Counted from the first letter of the stretch, positions 17,842 through 30,577 are shown. The stretch is 64,000 bases of DNA from Citrobacter sp. On2M (GCF_018035235.1 NZ_WPCV01000004.1:372001-436000), one strand, 5' to 3'. Numbers and translations: made by a program. Notes: generated by a model from the letters alone, not told the origin.

Positions 17842-20800
17842 TTGAGCCAGGAATACACTGAAGACAAAGACGTCACATTGACGAAGTTAAGCAGCGGGCG
17901 CCGACTTCTGGAAGCGCTACTGATCCTTATTGCCCTTTTTGCCGTCTGGTTGATGGCAGCCTTACTCAGCTTTAATCCTTCGGATCCCAGTTGGTCGCAA
18001 ACGGCGTGGCATGAACCAATTCATAATCTGGGCGGAATACCCGGCGCATGGCTGGCAGACACGCTGTTCTTTATTTTTGGCATCATGGCCTACACCATTC
18101 CCGTCATCATTGTTGGCGGCTGTTGGTTTGCATGGCGACACCAGGCCAGCGACGAATACGTCGATTATTTTGCCGTTTCGCTGCGCATTATTGGCGTTTT
18201 GGCGCTGATTCTCACATCCTGCGGACTTGCCGCAATCAATGCCGATGACATCTGGTATTTCGCCTCTGGCGGCGTGATTGGCAGCTTGCTCAGTACTACC
18301 CTGCAACCATTACTGCACAGCAGCGGCGGTACGTTGACGTTATTGTGCATTTGGGCTGCTGGATTAACGCTATTTACCGGTTGGTCGTGGGTTAGCATTG
18401 CGGAAAAACTGGGCGGTTGGTTACTCAATATCCTGACGTTTGCCAGCAACCGTACCCGCCGTGACGATACCTGGGTCGATGACGAAGAATATGAAGATGA
18501 AGACGAATCTATCGACGCCGCTGATGGTAAACCTCATGAATCGCGCCGGGCTCGTATTCTTCGTGGTGCGTTAGCGCGCCGTAAGCGTCTGGCAGAGAAG
18601 TTTACCAACCCACTGGGCCGTCATACTGATGCCGCGCTGTTCTCCGGCAAACGCATGGATGATGAAGACGAAATTGAATACAGCGCCCGCGGTGTTGTGG
18701 CCGATCCTAACGATGTGCTGTTTTCCGGCAATCGCGCGACGTTGCCTGAATATGACGAACTGGACCCGCTGCTGAATGGTCATTCGGTAACAGAGCCTGT
18801 GGCCGCCGCAGCTGCAGCAACAACGGCTGCGCAGGCCTGGAGCGCGCCGGTTGATCCGCTGCTGCAAACGTCGCCAGTGACCAACCCCGTTATGGAACAA
18901 GCGGCCCCAGCTGTAGCCTGGCAATCCGCGCCAGGCGCGCAAACCGGGGATGCGGTGATTGCGCCAGCACCTGAAGGTTATCCGCAGCCAACCCAGTACG
19001 CGCAGCCACCGGTACAGCAACAGTATGAACCCTGGCAGCAGCCGGTAGTGGAGCAGAGTCCTCAGCCACAATATTATGCGCCACAGACCGCGGAACCCAC
19101 ATATGCGCAGCCCCTCGCGCCGCAAGCGCAGGCATTTACCGCGGAGCAAAACTGGCAGCCGGAACCTGTTTACCAACCGGAACCACTGCAGCAACCTGTC
19201 AATCAACAGGAGTCAACTTTACAACAGAACGCCGCATTCCAGCAGCCTGCTTATCAGCCGGAGCCAGTGCAGCAACCTGTTTATCATCAGGAATCAACTT
19301 TTCAACAGAGCGCTCCGTTCCAGCAGCCTGTGGTTGAACAACCGACGGTGATGGAACCTGAGCCAGTGGTTGAAGAGGTTAAACCGACTCGTCCGCCGCT
19401 TTACTATTTTGAAGAAGTTGAAGAGAAACGTGCGCGTGAGCGTGAGCAACTGGCTGCCTGGTATCAACCGATACCAGAGCCGGTTCAGGAGCCTGAACGT
19501 GTTAAGCCGTCTATGCCATCTATGCCGACGGCTACATCCATTCCGCCCGTTGAGTCTGTTGCTGCCGTTGCGCCGCTGGCCGCAGGCGTAAAAAGCGCCG
19601 CTTTGGGGGCGGGGGCCGCTGCCGCAGCGCCTGTCTTTAGCCTTGCGGGTGGCGGTGCGCCGCGTCCACAGGTGAAAGAGGGTATTGGTCCGCAGTTACC
19701 GCGTCCGAATCGTGTGCGCGTGCCTACTCGTCGGGAATTGGCGTCGTATGGCATCAAACTGCCGTCACAGCGTATGGCTGAAGAGAAAGCCCGCGAAGAG
19801 CAGCTTGATACAGATGCGTACAGTGACGATGAAATTGATGCCATGCAGCAAGATGAGCTGGCACGTCAGTTTGCCCAGTCGCAGCAGCACCGCTATGGCG
19901 AAGAATATCAGGATGATACCCATCAAACTGATGACGAAGATTCAGCTGCAGAAGCGGAACTGGCTCGCCAGTTTGCCTCTTCCCAGCAGCAACGTTATTC
20001 TGGTGAGCAGCCAGCCGGAGCGAATCCGTTTTCTCTCGATGACTTTGAATTTTCGCCAATGAAAACGCTGGTGGAAGAGGGGCCGCATGAGCCGCTGTTT
20101 ACGCCTGGCGTGATGCCGGAGCCTGTGCCACAGTACCAGGAACCTGTTGCACCGCAGCAGCATTATCAGCAGCCAGCGCAGCCTGTCGCACCGCAGCAGC
20201 ATTATCAGCATCCAGCGCAGCCTGTTGCACCGCAGCAGCATTATCAGCAGCCAGCGCAGCCTGTTGCACCGCAGCAGCATTATCAGCAGCCAGCGCAGCC
20301 TGTCGCACCGCAGCAGCATTATCAGCAGCCAGCGCAACCTGTTACACCGCCGCCGCAGGATAGCCTGATCCATCCGCTCCTGATGCGCAATGGCGATAGC
20401 CGTCCGGCGCACCGTCCAAACACGCCGCTGCCATCGTTAGATCTGCTCACACCGCCGCCGAGCGAAGTTGAGCCAATTGATACATTCGCGCTGGAGCAAA
20501 TGGCACGTCTGGTGGAAGCGCGTCTGGCGGATTTCCGCATTAAAGCCGATGTGGTGAACTATTCCCCAGGCCCGGTGATAACCCGCTTTGAGCTTAATCT
20601 TGCTCCTGGGGTTAAAGCGGCACGTATTTCCAACCTGTCGCGCGATCTGGCGCGTTCGTTGTCTACCGCAGCGGTACGTGTTGTCGAGGTTATTCCGGGC
20701 AAACCGTATGTCGGACTGGAGTTACCGAACAAAAAACGTCAAACCGTTTATCTGCGCGAAGTGTTGGATAACACCAAATTCCGTGATAACTCATCTCCGC

Positions 20801-21900
20801 TGACCGTGGTGTTGGGTAAAGATATTGCGGGCGAACCGGTGGTGGCCGATCTGGCGAAAATGCCGCACCTGCTGGTGGCAGGGACAACCGGTTCCGGTAA
20901 GTCTGTTGGGGTGAACGCCATGATCCTCAGCATGCTGTACAAGGCGCAGCCGGAAGACGTTCGCTTTATCATGATTGACCCGAAAATGCTGGAACTGTCA
21001 GTTTATGAAGGCATTCCGCATCTGCTGACTGAAGTTGTGACCGACATGAAAGATGCTGCTAACGCCTTGCGCTGGAGCGTCAATGAAATGGAACGTCGCT
21101 ACAAGCTGATGTCGGCGCTTGGGGTGCGTAACCTTGCTGGTTATAACGAGAAAATAGCCGAAGCAGCCCGCATGGGTCGTCCGATTCCGGACCCATACTG
21201 GAAGCCGGGCGACAGCATGGATGTTCAGCATCCAGTGCTGGAAAAACTGCCGTATATCGTTGTGTTGGTAGATGAATTCGCCGACCTGATGATGACCGTA
21301 GGTAAAAAGGTGGAAGAACTGATTGCTCGCCTGGCACAAAAAGCGCGTGCGGCAGGGATACATCTGGTACTGGCGACCCAGCGACCGTCGGTCGACGTTA
21401 TCACCGGTCTGATTAAAGCGAATATTCCAACGCGTATCGCCTTTACCGTCTCCAGTAAAATTGACTCGCGTACCATTCTTGACCAGGGCGGAGCGGAATC
21501 GCTGTTAGGTATGGGGGACATGCTTTATTCCGCACCAAACTCGACGATCCCTGTGCGTGTTCACGGCGCCTTTGTTCGTGATGAAGAAGTTCACGCGGTG
21601 GTTCAGGACTGGAAGGCGCGCGGTCGTCCGCAATACGTTGACGGCATTACCTCTGACAGCGAAAGCGAAGGCGGCGGTGGCGGCTTTGATGGTGGCGAAG
21701 AGTTGGATCCGCTGTTCGATCAGGCGGTAAACTTTGTGACCCAGAAACGCAAAGCCTCAATCTCCGGCGTCCAGCGTCAGTTCCGCATCGGTTACAACCG
21801 AGCTGCGCGCATCATCGAACAAATGGAAGCGCAGGGAATTGTCAGCGAACAAGGACATAATGGTAATCGTGAAGTGCTGGCTCCGCCGCCCTTCGAATGA
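17842..21900 (+). CDS. ftsK: DNA translocase FtsK (divisome)
   Basis: A 1352-residue septal protein. I chose a TTG at 17842 because the family start is (M)[19 protein letters not shown] and GGAG precedes it. Four membrane helices lie in the first 200 residues and anchor it at the septum. A long Pro/Gln-rich linker (about 250-840) follows, including five copies of a 13-residue repeat. Then comes the RecA-like motor with Walker [13 protein letters not shown] and Walker [12 protein letters not shown]. At the end, past a glycine-rich hinge, is the gamma winged helix ([20 protein letters not shown]) that reads KOPS signs. It pumps DNA and activates XerCD at dif. E. coli FtsK is 1329 residues; the extra length lies in the linker. 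Confidence 0.98.
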   Translation: MSQEYTEDKDVTLTKLSSGRRLLEALLILIALFAVWLMAALLSFNPSDPSWSQTAWHEPIHNLGGIPGAWLADTLFFIFGIMAYTIPVIIVGGCWFAWRHQASDEYVDYFAVSLRIIGVLALILTSCGLAAINADDIWYFASGGVIGSLLSTTLQPLLHSSGGTLTLLCIWAAGLTLFTGWSWVSIAEKLGGWLLNILTFASNRTRRDDTWVDDEEYEDEDESIDAADGKPHESRRARILRGALARRKRLAEKFTNPLGRHTDAALFSGKRMDDEDEIEYSARGVVADPNDVLFSGNRATLPEYDELDPLLNGHSVTEPVAAAAAATTAAQAWSAPVDPLLQTSPVTNPVMEQAAPAVAWQSAPGAQTGDAVIAPAPEGYPQPTQYAQPPVQQQYEPWQQPVVEQSPQPQYYAPQTAEPTYAQPLAPQAQAFTAEQNWQPEPVYQPEPLQQPVNQQESTLQQNAAFQQPAYQPEPVQQPVYHQESTFQQSAPFQQPVVEQPTVMEPEPVVEEVKPTRPPLYYFEEVEEKRAREREQLAAWYQPIPEPVQEPERVKPSMPSMPTATSIPPVESVAAVAPLAAGVKSAALGAGAAAAAPVFSLAGGGAPRPQVKEGIGPQLPRPNRVRVPTRRELASYGIKLPSQRMAEEKAREEQLDTDAYSDDEIDAMQQDELARQFAQSQQHRYGEEYQDDTHQTDDEDSAAEAELARQFASSQQQRYSGEQPAGANPFSLDDFEFSPMKTLVEEGPHEPLFTPGVMPEPVPQYQEPVAPQQHYQQPAQPVAPQQHYQHPAQPVAPQQHYQQPAQPVAPQQHYQQPAQPVAPQQHYQQPAQPVTPPPQDSLIHPLLMRNGDSRPAHRPNTPLPSLDLLTPPPSEVEPIDTFALEQMARLVEARLADFRIKADVVNYSPGPVITRFELNLAPGVKAARISNLSRDLARSLSTAAVRVVEVIPGKPYVGLELPNKKRQTVYLREVLDNTKFRDNSSPLTVVLGKDIAGEPVVADLAKMPHLLVAGTTGSGKSVGVNAMILSMLYKAQPEDVRFIMIDPKMLELSVYEGIPHLLTEVVTDMKDAANALRWSVNEMERRYKLMSALGVRNLAGYNEKIAEAARMGRPIPDPYWKPGDSMDVQHPVLEKLPYIVVLVDEFADLMMTVGKKVEELIARLAQKARAAGIHLVLATQRPSVDVITGLIKANIPTRIAFTVSSKIDSRTILDQGGAESLLGMGDMLYSAPNSTIPVRVHGAFVRDEEVHAVVQDWKARGRPQYVDGITSDSESEGGGGGFDGGEELDPLFDQAVNFVTQKRKASISGVQRQFRIGYNRAARIIEQMEAQGIVSEQGHNGNREVLAPPPFE
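20146..20340 (+). repeat. Five tandem 39-base repeats inside ftsK
   Basis: Units begin at 20146, 20185, 20224, 20263 and 20302, each coding for [13 protein letters not shown] with few base changes (one unit has His for the second Gln-Pro start). A sixth, diverged unit starts at 20341. The array sits in the disordered linker and is likely to vary in copy number between strains. Confidence 0.95.
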
Positions 21901-22011
21901 TTGCAAAGTTAAGTAATTCAGTATTTTCTACTTTCCTCATGCTGATTTTTGGCCTGAAATGGATAGCAGAGGGATCTCCCCGTTGGGAGTGACGTATTTT
22001 GAGGAATAACG

Positions 22012-22623
22012 ATGAAAAGAATCGCAATCACCTGTGCATTACTGTCTAGCTTTGTGGTGAGCAGCGTCTGGGCTGACGCTGCCAGCGACCTGAAAAGCCG
22101 CCTGGATAAAGTCAGTAGCTTCCATGCCAGCTTTACTCAGAAGGTCACGGACGGTAGCGGCGCAGCAGTGCAAGAAGGTCAGGGTGATTTATGGGTTAAA
22201 CGTCCTAATCTGTTTAACTGGCATATGACGCAGCCTGACGAGAGTATCCTGGTTTCCGATGGGAAAACGCTGTGGTTCTTTAACCCGTTTGTTGAACAGG
22301 CGACCGCGACCTGGCTGAAAGACGCCACTGGCAATACGCCGTTCATGCTGATTGCACGTAACCAGGCCAGCGACTGGCAGCAGTACAACATTAAGCAAAA
22401 CGGTGATGATTTCGTACTGACGCCTAAAACCAGTAGCGGTAACCTGAAGCAGTTTACGATCAATGTTGGGCGTGACGGGACGATCCACCAGTTTAGCGCC
22501 GTTGAACAAGACGATCAGCGCAGCAGTTATCAGCTGAAATCTCAGCAGAATGGTGCGATCGAACCTTCCAAATTCACCTTTACCCCGCCGCAAGGTGTAA
22601 CGGTTGACGATCAACGTAAGTAG
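22012..22623 (+). CDS. lolA: Outer-membrane lipoprotein carrier protein LolA
   Basis: A 203-residue periplasmic protein with a 21-residue signal peptide (cut after SSVWA). It takes lipoproteins released by LolCDE and brings them to LolB in the outer membrane. The mature part has the open beta-barrel pattern of the family ([15 protein letters not shown], then [29 protein letters not shown]). A GAGGAA ribosome-binding site precedes the ATG. It sits between ftsK and rarA as in E. coli, with rarA 10 bases behind its stop. Confidence 0.98.
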   Translation: MKRIAITCALLSSFVVSSVWADAASDLKSRLDKVSSFHASFTQKVTDGSGAAVQEGQGDLWVKRPNLFNWHMTQPDESILVSDGKTLWFFNPFVEQATATWLKDATGNTPFMLIARNQASDWQQYNIKQNGDDFVLTPKTSSGNLKQFTINVGRDGTIHQFSAVEQDDQRSSYQLKSQQNGAIEPSKFTFTPPQGVTVDDQRK

Positions 22624-22633
22624 AGGCGTGTGA

Positions 22634-23977
22634 GTGAGCAATCTGTCGCTCGACTTTTCTGATAATACTTTTCAGCCACTGGCCGCGCGCATGCGGCCAG
22701 AAAATTTAGCGCAGTATATCGGACAGCAGCATCTGCTGGCTGCGGGTAAGCCTTTGCCACGCGCTATCGAGGCAGGGCATCTGCACTCCATGATTTTATG
22801 GGGACCACCGGGAACGGGCAAAACCACCCTTGCCGAAGTTATTGCCCGTTACGCCAACGCTGATGTTGAACGCATTTCGGCGGTTACGTCTGGTGTGAAA
22901 GAAATTCGTGAAGCGATTGAGCGTGCGCGGCAGAACCGTAACGCTGGTCGGCGTACGATCCTGTTTGTGGACGAAGTTCACCGTTTTAATAAAAGCCAAC
23001 AGGATGCATTTTTACCGCATATTGAAGACGGAACCATCACGTTTATTGGCGCGACAACAGAAAACCCCTCGTTTGAGCTGAACTCAGCGCTGCTATCACG
23101 TGCACGCGTTTACTTACTGAAATCGTTAACCACCGACGATATTGAACTGGTACTGGACCAGGCGATGTCAGACAAAGCGCGGGGCTACGGCGGACAGGAT
23201 ATCGTACTCCCGCCTGAGACGCGTCGGGCGATTGCCGAACTGGTTAATGGTGACGCGCGCCGGGCGCTGAATACGCTGGAAATGATGGCCGATATGGCCG
23301 AAGTTGATGATTCCGGCAAGCGCATATTGAAAGCAGAATTGCTCACTGAAATTGCCGGTGAACGCAGCGCGCGTTTCGATAATAAAGGCGATCGTTTTTA
23401 CGATCTCATCTCCGCATTACACAAGTCGGTACGCGGGAGTGCACCGGATGCGGCGCTTTATTGGTATGCACGTATTATCACCGCTGGTGGTGATCCGCTG
23501 TACGTTGCCCGCCGCTGTCTGGCGATTGCCTCTGAAGATGTTGGTAATGCCGATCCTCGCGCTATGCAAGTGGCGATTTCTGCATGGGATTGCTTTACTC
23601 GCGTGGGGCCAGCTGAAGGCGAACGCGCGATTGCTCAGGCGATTGTTTATCTGGCCTGTGCGCCGAAGAGTAATGCAGTTTACACCGCCTTTAAAGCCGC
23701 ACTTGCTGATGCCCGTGAACGTCCGGATTACGACGTGCCGGTCCACCTGCGTAATGCGCCGACTAAGCTGATGAAAGAGATGGGCTACGGTCAGGAATAT
23801 CGTTACGCCCATGATGAGCCAAATGCATATGCGGCCGGAGAAGAGTACTTCCCGCAGGAAATGGCACAAACGCGCTATTATCATCCCACAAACAGAGGTC
23901 TTGAAGGCAAGATTGGCGAAAAGCTCGCCTGGCTCGCCGGACAGGATCAAAATAGCCCTATAAAACGCTACCGTTAG
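22634..23977 (+). CDS. rarA: Replication-associated recombination protein A (AAA+ ATPase)
   Basis: A 447-residue clamp-loader-like ATPase of the MgsA/WRNIP1 family that acts at stalled forks and binds SSB. Walker A is [12 protein letters not shown] near residue 57, Walker B is [16 protein letters not shown], and the sensor 1 region is [12 protein letters not shown]. The C-terminal tetramerisation part includes [14 protein letters not shown]. It starts with GTG at 22634, ten bases after lolA, probably co-transcribed with it. Length equals the E. coli protein. Confidence 0.97.
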   Translation: MSNLSLDFSDNTFQPLAARMRPENLAQYIGQQHLLAAGKPLPRAIEAGHLHSMILWGPPGTGKTTLAEVIARYANADVERISAVTSGVKEIREAIERARQNRNAGRRTILFVDEVHRFNKSQQDAFLPHIEDGTITFIGATTENPSFELNSALLSRARVYLLKSLTTDDIELVLDQAMSDKARGYGGQDIVLPPETRRAIAELVNGDARRALNTLEMMADMAEVDDSGKRILKAELLTEIAGERSARFDNKGDRFYDLISALHKSVRGSAPDAALYWYARIITAGGDPLYVARRCLAIASEDVGNADPRAMQVAISAWDCFTRVGPAEGERAIAQAIVYLACAPKSNAVYTAFKAALADARERPDYDVPVHLRNAPTKLMKEMGYGQEYRYAHDEPNAYAAGEEYFPQEMAQTRYYHPTNRGLEGKIGEKLAWLAGQDQNSPIKRYR

Positions 23978-24048
23978 TGTTATCGTTGCGGTAATGTTGT
24001 CTCTGTATCCCTGTGACCGCAGGCTGTGGTCACTTTCTCCTATTTTAA

Positions 24049-25362
<1,314 letters not shown>

Positions 25363-25378
25363 GCTACTTTTCTCTGCT

Positions 25379-25407
25379 AAAAAAGCGCCTCAGGGCGCTT
25401 TTTTTAC
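25379..25407 (+). terminator. Terminator after serS
   Basis: AAAGCGCC and GGCGCTTT pair around TCAG, followed by a run of seven T, 17 bases past the serS stop. Confidence 0.93.
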
Positions 25408-25413
25408 ACCTGT

Positions 25414-25427
25414 TTGACGCTGGACAA
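25414..25427 (+). promoter_or_regulatory. Candidate FNR site upstream of dmsA
   Basis: TTGAC-GCTG-GACAA resembles the FNR consensus TTGATNNNNATCAA with weakened inner bases. It sits where an FNR-type site is known in the E. coli dmsA promoter region, about 170 bases before the start codon. No second site was seen. Confidence 0.5.
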
Positions 25428-25598
25428 TAACACCTACTCATTCAGGAGTAATACTGCCTTCGAACGAAGGTTGGTATTTATCACTGCCTTTCTGCAAATT
25501 CATTACCTACCTGTCTGTATATCGATAGTAACGTTATATAAAAATATATACAACGAATATTTGCCTTTTGTTTATTGTGAGCAGCAGAGTGAGCCACT

Positions 25599-28043
25599 AT
25601 GAAAACTAAGATCCCCGATGCCGTACTGGCAGCTGAGGTTAGTCGCCGCGGTCTGGTGAAAACGACGGCGATAGGCGGGCTGGCGGTGGCCAGTAGCGCG
25701 TTTACCCTGCCATTTACCCGTATTGCAAATGCCGCAGAGGCCCTTAATCCAAAACAGATTAATGAGAAAGTGATCTGGAGCGCGTGTACGGTGAACTGTG
25801 GTAGCCGTTGCCCGCTGCGTATGCATGTGGTAGACGGTGAAATAAAGTATGTCGAAACCGACAACACCGGTGATGACAACTATGATGGTCTGCACCAGGT
25901 ACGCGCCTGTCTGCGTGGGCGCTCCATGCGTCGTCGCGTCTATAATCCCGATCGTCTGAAATATCCGATGAAACGCGTCGGTAAGCGCGGTGAAGGTAAG
26001 TTTGAGCGTATCAGCTGGGATGAAGCCTACGAAATCATTGCCAGTAATATGCAGCGTCTTATTAAAGACTACGGCAACGAGTCTATCTATCTGAACTATG
26101 GTACCGGTACGCTGGGGGGCACCATGACGCGCTCCTGGCCGCCGGGCAAAACGTTGGTGGCACGGTTGATGAACTGCTGTGGCGGTTACCTGAACCACTA
26201 CGGGGATTACTCTTCTGCGCAGATCGCTGCCGGGTTGAACTATACCTATGGCGGTTGGGCAGACGGCAACAGCCCGTCCGACATTGAAAACAGCAAGCTG
26301 GTGGTCCTGTTTGGTAATAACCCTGGTGAAACGCGTATGAGCGGGGGCGGGGTAACCTATTACCTTGAACAGGCGCGACAGAAATCCAATGCTCGTATGA
26401 TTATTATCGATCCCCGCTACACGGATACCGGCGCGGGCCGAGAAGATGAATGGATCCCGATCCGTCCAGGCACCGATGCGGCGCTGGTTAATGGTCTGGC
26501 GTATGTCCTGATCACCGAAAACATGGTTGATCAACCGTTCCTCGACAAATACTGCGTGGGTTACGACGAGAAAACCTTACCGGCCGACGCGCCTAAGAAC
26601 GGTCACTATAAGGCATATATTCTTGGGCAGGGCAAAGATGGTATTGCCAAGACGCCTGAGTGGGCGGCGCAGATTACTGGCATTCCCGCTGAACGTATTG
26701 TCAAACTGGCTCGTGAAATTGGTAGCGAAAAACCGGCATACATCAGTCAGGGGTGGGGGCCGCAGCGTCACGCCAATGGTGAAATAGCGACTCGCGCTAT
26801 TTCTATGCTGGCTATCCTGACCGGTAACGTTGGCATCAACGGCGGCAATAGCGGGGCACGTGAAGGCTCATACAGTTTGCCGTTTGAGCGTATGCCTACG
26901 TTGGAAAACCCTGTAGAAACCAGCATCTCGATGTTTATGTGGACGGACGCGATTGAGCGAGGCCCGGAGATGACGGCCCTGCGTGACGGTGTGCGCGGCA
27001 AAGACAAGCTTGATGTTCCCATTAAGATGATCTGGAACTATGCTGGTAACTGTTTAATTAACCAGCACTCTGACATCAACCGTACGCATGAAATCCTGCA
27101 GGATGAGAAGAAGTGCGAGATGATCGTCGTCATCGACTGTCATATGACTTCCTCGGCTAAATATGCGGATATTTTGCTACCGGATTGCACTGCCTCCGAA
27201 CAGATGGACTTCGCGCTGGATGCCTCATGCGGGAATATGTCCTATGTGATTTTCACCGACCAGGCAATCAAACCACGCTTCGAATGCAAGACTATCTACC
27301 AGATGACCAGTGAACTGGCGAAACGCCTTGGCGTTGAGCAGCAGTTTACAGAAGGTCGAACTCAGGAAGAGTGGATGCGCCATCTCTACGAGCAGTCACG
27401 CAAAGCGATTCCTGAACTGCCAACGTTTGAAGAATTCCGTAAGCAAGGGATCTTTAAACAGCGCGACCCACAAGGGCATCACGTCGCGTACAAAGCGTTC
27501 CGCGAAGATCCTAACGCTAATCCGTTGACCACCCCGTCAGGTAAGATCGAAATTTATTCGCAACAGCTTGCCGAGATTGCGGCAACCTGGGAACTGCCGG
27601 AAGGTGATGTGATCGATCCGTTGCCGATTTATACCCCTGGATTTGAAAGCCTGAACGATCCGTTGGTGGAGAAATTCCCTCTGCAACTGACCGGCTTCCA
27701 TTACAAGTCTCGTGTCCATTCGACCTATGGCAACGTGGATGTTCTAAAAGCATCCTGCCGTCAGGAAATGTGGATCAACCCTATGGATGCGCAGCGACGC
27801 GGCATTAACAACGGCGACAAGGTGCGTATCTTTAACGATCGTGGTGAAGTGCATATCGAGGCGAAAGTGACGCCGCGTATGATGCCTGGTGTGGTGGCAT
27901 TAGGCGAAGGCGCCTGGTATGACCCGGATGCAAAACGCGTGGATCAGGGCGGTTGCATTAACGTCCTGACAACTCAGCGTCCGTCTCCTCTCGCGAAGGG
28001 GAACCCGTCACACACGAACCTTGTTCAGGTTGAAAAGGCGTAA
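25599..28043 (+). CDS. dmsA: Dimethyl sulfoxide reductase, molybdopterin catalytic subunit
   Basis: An 814-residue enzyme that reduces DMSO and amine N-oxides as terminal electron acceptors in anaerobic respiration. It carries a twin-arginine signal near residue 16 (SRRGLVKTTAIGG) and is exported folded. A cysteine cluster for the FS0 iron-sulfur centre is in SACTVNCGSRCPLRMH and RACLRGRSMRRR. The molybdo-bis-MGD part follows, with the likely Mo ligand serine in HYGDYSSAQ. It is first in the dmsABC operon, and dmsB begins 10 bases after it. Length equals E. coli DmsA. Confidence 0.98.
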   Translation: MKTKIPDAVLAAEVSRRGLVKTTAIGGLAVASSAFTLPFTRIANAAEALNPKQINEKVIWSACTVNCGSRCPLRMHVVDGEIKYVETDNTGDDNYDGLHQVRACLRGRSMRRRVYNPDRLKYPMKRVGKRGEGKFERISWDEAYEIIASNMQRLIKDYGNESIYLNYGTGTLGGTMTRSWPPGKTLVARLMNCCGGYLNHYGDYSSAQIAAGLNYTYGGWADGNSPSDIENSKLVVLFGNNPGETRMSGGGVTYYLEQARQKSNARMIIIDPRYTDTGAGREDEWIPIRPGTDAALVNGLAYVLITENMVDQPFLDKYCVGYDEKTLPADAPKNGHYKAYILGQGKDGIAKTPEWAAQITGIPAERIVKLAREIGSEKPAYISQGWGPQRHANGEIATRAISMLAILTGNVGINGGNSGAREGSYSLPFERMPTLENPVETSISMFMWTDAIERGPEMTALRDGVRGKDKLDVPIKMIWNYAGNCLINQHSDINRTHEILQDEKKCEMIVVIDCHMTSSAKYADILLPDCTASEQMDFALDASCGNMSYVIFTDQAIKPRFECKTIYQMTSELAKRLGVEQQFTEGRTQEEWMRHLYEQSRKAIPELPTFEEFRKQGIFKQRDPQGHHVAYKAFREDPNANPLTTPSGKIEIYSQQLAEIAATWELPEGDVIDPLPIYTPGFESLNDPLVEKFPLQLTGFHYKSRVHSTYGNVDVLKASCRQEMWINPMDAQRRGINNGDKVRIFNDRGEVHIEAKVTPRMMPGVVALGEGAWYDPDAKRVDQGGCINVLTTQRPSPLAKGNPSHTNLVQVEKA

Positions 28044-28053
28044 GGAGTAACCG

Positions 28054-28671
28054 ATGACAACCCAGTATGGATTTTTTATTGATTCCAGCCGTTGCACCGG
28101 TTGCAAAACCTGCGAACTGGCCTGCAAAGATTTCAAAAATTTAACCCCGGAGGTCAGCTTCCGCCGCATTTATGAGTATGCAGGCGGTGACTGGCAGGAG
28201 GACAACGGCGTCTGGCATCAGAATGTCTTTGCCTATTACCTCTCCATTGCCTGTAACCACTGTGAGGATCCGGCCTGTACCAAGGTATGTCCGAGCGGCG
28301 CGATGCACAAACGTGAAGATGGTTTTGTCGTTGTCGATGAAGACGTGTGCATTGGCTGTCGGTATTGCCACATGGCCTGTCCTTACGGTGCGCCGCAGTA
28401 CAATGCTGAAAAAGGGCATATGACAAAATGTGACGGCTGCCATGAGCGTGTCGCTGAAGGCAAGAAACCTATCTGTGTCGAATCCTGCCCGTTGCGTGCG
28501 CTGGATTTTGGCCCGATTGAAGAGCTGCGCAAAAAGCATGGTTCCCTGGCTGCGGTTGCGCCACTGCCGGGTGCGCACTTTACCAAACCAAGTATTGTCA
28601 TCAAACCTAACGCCAATAGCCGCCCGACCGGGGATACCACAGGTTATCTGGCTAATCCGAAGGAGGTGTAA
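28054..28671 (+). CDS. dmsB: Dimethyl sulfoxide reductase, iron-sulfur subunit
   Basis: A 205-residue electron-transfer subunit with four [4Fe-4S] cysteine groups: CTGCKTCELACKD, CNHCEDPACTKVCP, CIGCRYCHMACPYG and CDGCHERV...CVESCP. It connects menaquinol oxidation at DmsC to the molybdenum site in DmsA. GGAGTAACCG precedes the ATG. Position and length are as in E. coli. Confidence 0.98.
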   Translation: MTTQYGFFIDSSRCTGCKTCELACKDFKNLTPEVSFRRIYEYAGGDWQEDNGVWHQNVFAYYLSIACNHCEDPACTKVCPSGAMHKREDGFVVVDEDVCIGCRYCHMACPYGAPQYNAEKGHMTKCDGCHERVAEGKKPICVESCPLRALDFGPIEELRKKHGSLAAVAPLPGAHFTKPSIVIKPNANSRPTGDTTGYLANPKEV

Positions 28672-28672
28672 G

Positions 28673-29536
28673 ATGGGAAGTGGATGGCATGAATGGCCGC
28701 TGATGATCTTCACGGTCTTCGGACAGTGTGTGGTTGGTGGCTTTATTGTTCTGGCGCTGGCGCTGATGAAAGGGGACTTACGTCCTGAAACGCAGCAGCG
28801 CGTGATCGCCTGCATGTTTGGACTGTGGGTATTGATGGGTATTGGCTTTATTGCTTCTATGCTTCATCTGGGCTCGCCGATGCGCGCCTTTAACTCACTC
28901 AATCGTGTAGGGTCTTCGGCGTTGAGTAACGAAATTGCCAGCGGCTCCATCTTCTTTGCCGTTGGTGGTATCGGCTGGCTGCTGGCCACGTTGAAAAAAA
29001 TGTCGCCCGCGTTACGCAATCTGTGGTTAGTTGTCACCATGGTACTGGGCGTGATTTTTGTCTGGATGATGGTACGTGTGTATAACACTATCGATACTGT
29101 GCCGACCTGGTACAGCGTCTGGACACCGTTGGGCTTCTTCCTGACGATGTTTATGGGCGGTCCGCTGCTGGGGTATCTGTTACTGAGAATTGCCGGTGTT
29201 GACGGTTGGGCGATGCGCTTGCTGCCGGCTATCTCAGTGCTTGCACTGGTGGTGAGCGCCATCATGTCAGTAATGCAGGGGGCTGAACTGGCGACGATCC
29301 ACAGTTCGATTCAGCAGGCGTCTGCGCTGGTTCCGGATTACGGATCGCTCATGGCGTGGCGGATTGTGGCGCTGGCATTAGCGCTGTGCTGCTGGATTGT
29401 ACCGCAAGTGAAGGGTTACCAGCCTGCAGTTCCGTTGCTTTCCGTCGCATTTATTCTGTTGCTTGTTGGAGAGTTAATAGGTCGTGGCGTGTTCTACGGC
29501 CTGCATATGACCGTTGGTATGGCGGTAGCGAGCTAA
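28673..29536 (+). CDS. dmsC: Dimethyl sulfoxide reductase, membrane anchor subunit
   Basis: A 287-residue integral membrane protein of about eight helices that anchors DmsAB and oxidises menaquinol. The frame is open from 28430, but the true start is ATG 28673 right after AAGGAGGTGTAAG, giving the family start MGSGWHEWPLMIFTVFGQC. That leaves one base between dmsB stop and dmsC start. The operon ends in the terminator at 29543. Confidence 0.97.
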   Translation: MGSGWHEWPLMIFTVFGQCVVGGFIVLALALMKGDLRPETQQRVIACMFGLWVLMGIGFIASMLHLGSPMRAFNSLNRVGSSALSNEIASGSIFFAVGGIGWLLATLKKMSPALRNLWLVVTMVLGVIFVWMMVRVYNTIDTVPTWYSVWTPLGFFLTMFMGGPLLGYLLLRIAGVDGWAMRLLPAISVLALVVSAIMSVMQGAELATIHSSIQQASALVPDYGSLMAWRIVALALALCCWIVPQVKGYQPAVPLLSVAFILLLVGELIGRGVFYGLHMTVGMAVAS

Positions 29537-29542
29537 ATGATA

Positions 29543-29567
29543 AACCGGGGCTTAGCCCCGGTTTTTT
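29543..29567. terminator. Bidirectional terminator dmsC/ycaC
   Basis: AACCGGGGC and GCCCCGGTT pair around TTA with T-rich DNA on the right and A-rich on the left. It lies between converging genes and touches the ycaC stop codon. Confidence 0.88.
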
Positions 29568-30192
29568 ACTTCTGTTTCGTTAACGTGTCGTAGCTGGTCA
29601 TCAGATTGCGATAATCGGGGATGTGGTTAGAGAACAACGTTGCCAGCCCCTCGATATCGTTGCGCCAGTCGCGGTGCAGCTCGCATGCGACGCCAAACCA
29701 CGTCATCAGTTGAGCACCGGCCTGCGACATCCGATCCCATGCTGAATGGCGGGTAATTTCATTAAATGTGCCTGAGGCATCGGTGACAACAAAGACGTCA
29801 AAACCTTCTTCAATAGCCGAGAGCGCAGGGAAGGCAACGCAAACTTCCGTCACGACGCCGGCGATAATCAGCTGTTTTTTGCCGGTCGCTTTCACCGCTT
29901 TCACGAAATCTTCATTATCCCACGCGTTAATGTTTCCGGGGCGAGCAATATAGGGCGCGTCGGGAAATTGCGCTTTTAGCTCCGGCACCAGCGGCCCATT
30001 GGGTCCGGTCTCAAAACTGGTTGTCAGAATGGTCGGGAGTTTGAAGTATTTTGCTAAGTCACCGAGGGCAAGCACGTTATTTTTAAATTTATCGGGATCG
30101 ATATCCCGAACCAGAGAGAGCAGGCCAGCCTGATGGTCGACCAGCAGTACTGCCGCATTATCTTTATCAAGTCTCACGTAAGGTTTAGTCAT
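29566..30192 (-). CDS. ycaC: Isochorismatase-family cysteine hydrolase YcaC
   Basis: A 208-residue cytosolic hydrolase known to form an octamer of two stacked tetramers in E. coli; its natural substrate is unknown. The catalytic Asp is in AAVLLVDHQAGLL, and the Cys is in IAGVVTEVCVAFPALSA. The start chosen, ATG 30192 behind AGGAG, gives the known length and start MTKPYVRLDKDNAAV; an ATG seven codons earlier lacks support. It is a paralogue of the hydrolase at 8186-8863 in this window. Confidence 0.97.
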   Translation of the reverse strand: MTKPYVRLDKDNAAVLLVDHQAGLLSLVRDIDPDKFKNNVLALGDLAKYFKLPTILTTSFETGPNGPLVPELKAQFPDAPYIARPGNINAWDNEDFVKAVKATGKKQLIIAGVVTEVCVAFPALSAIEEGFDVFVVTDASGTFNEITRHSAWDRMSQAGAQLMTWFGVACELHRDWRNDIEGLATLFSNHIPDYRNLMTSYDTLTKQK

Positions 30193-30577
30193 GATATTTC
30201 TCCTGTTCAGCATCAGTGGGGAAAATTTGATGAGTTTAAGTCTACAGAGAGAGCGAAATTTGGATTAGATAGGTAAAAAGGAACTCACAGTTCTATTTTG
30301 AGGACAATGCAGGTTTGCATCCCGCATAGAGTTTAGTAAGAAATAAAAGCACGGGGAGTCCATGAAATTTTTCGACTGAACGGAACGCGAGATTTTTGTT
30401 TTAGATCAATAAAAACAAGCAGATGTGTTTTTAAGCTTTTTATCTATTCACATTAAGAATCAGTAATGCAAATCGATCGGCCAGAAAGCGCCACAGCCCT
30501 CTGATTACGCCGATTGACAATGTTTTTGGCAGTGGCATGATGCGCATGAAATTTGAACTTCCTCACGGTTTTTATTC
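30193..30577. promoter_or_regulatory. Divergent control region ycaC/ycaD
   Basis: These 385 bases hold no gene that I can support. They must hold promoters for both neighbours. A TTGACA at 30514-30519 followed 17 bases later by ATGATG is a weak candidate for ycaD. Confidence 0.45.

Noticed and set aside
20146-20340. Regular 39-base repeats as a CRISPR array
   Set aside because: There are no spacers; units are directly joined and keep the ftsK reading frame.
25572-26534. 320-codon frame opposite the start of dmsA
   Set aside because: Shadow of dmsA. It begins and ends within a well-supported gene and promoter.
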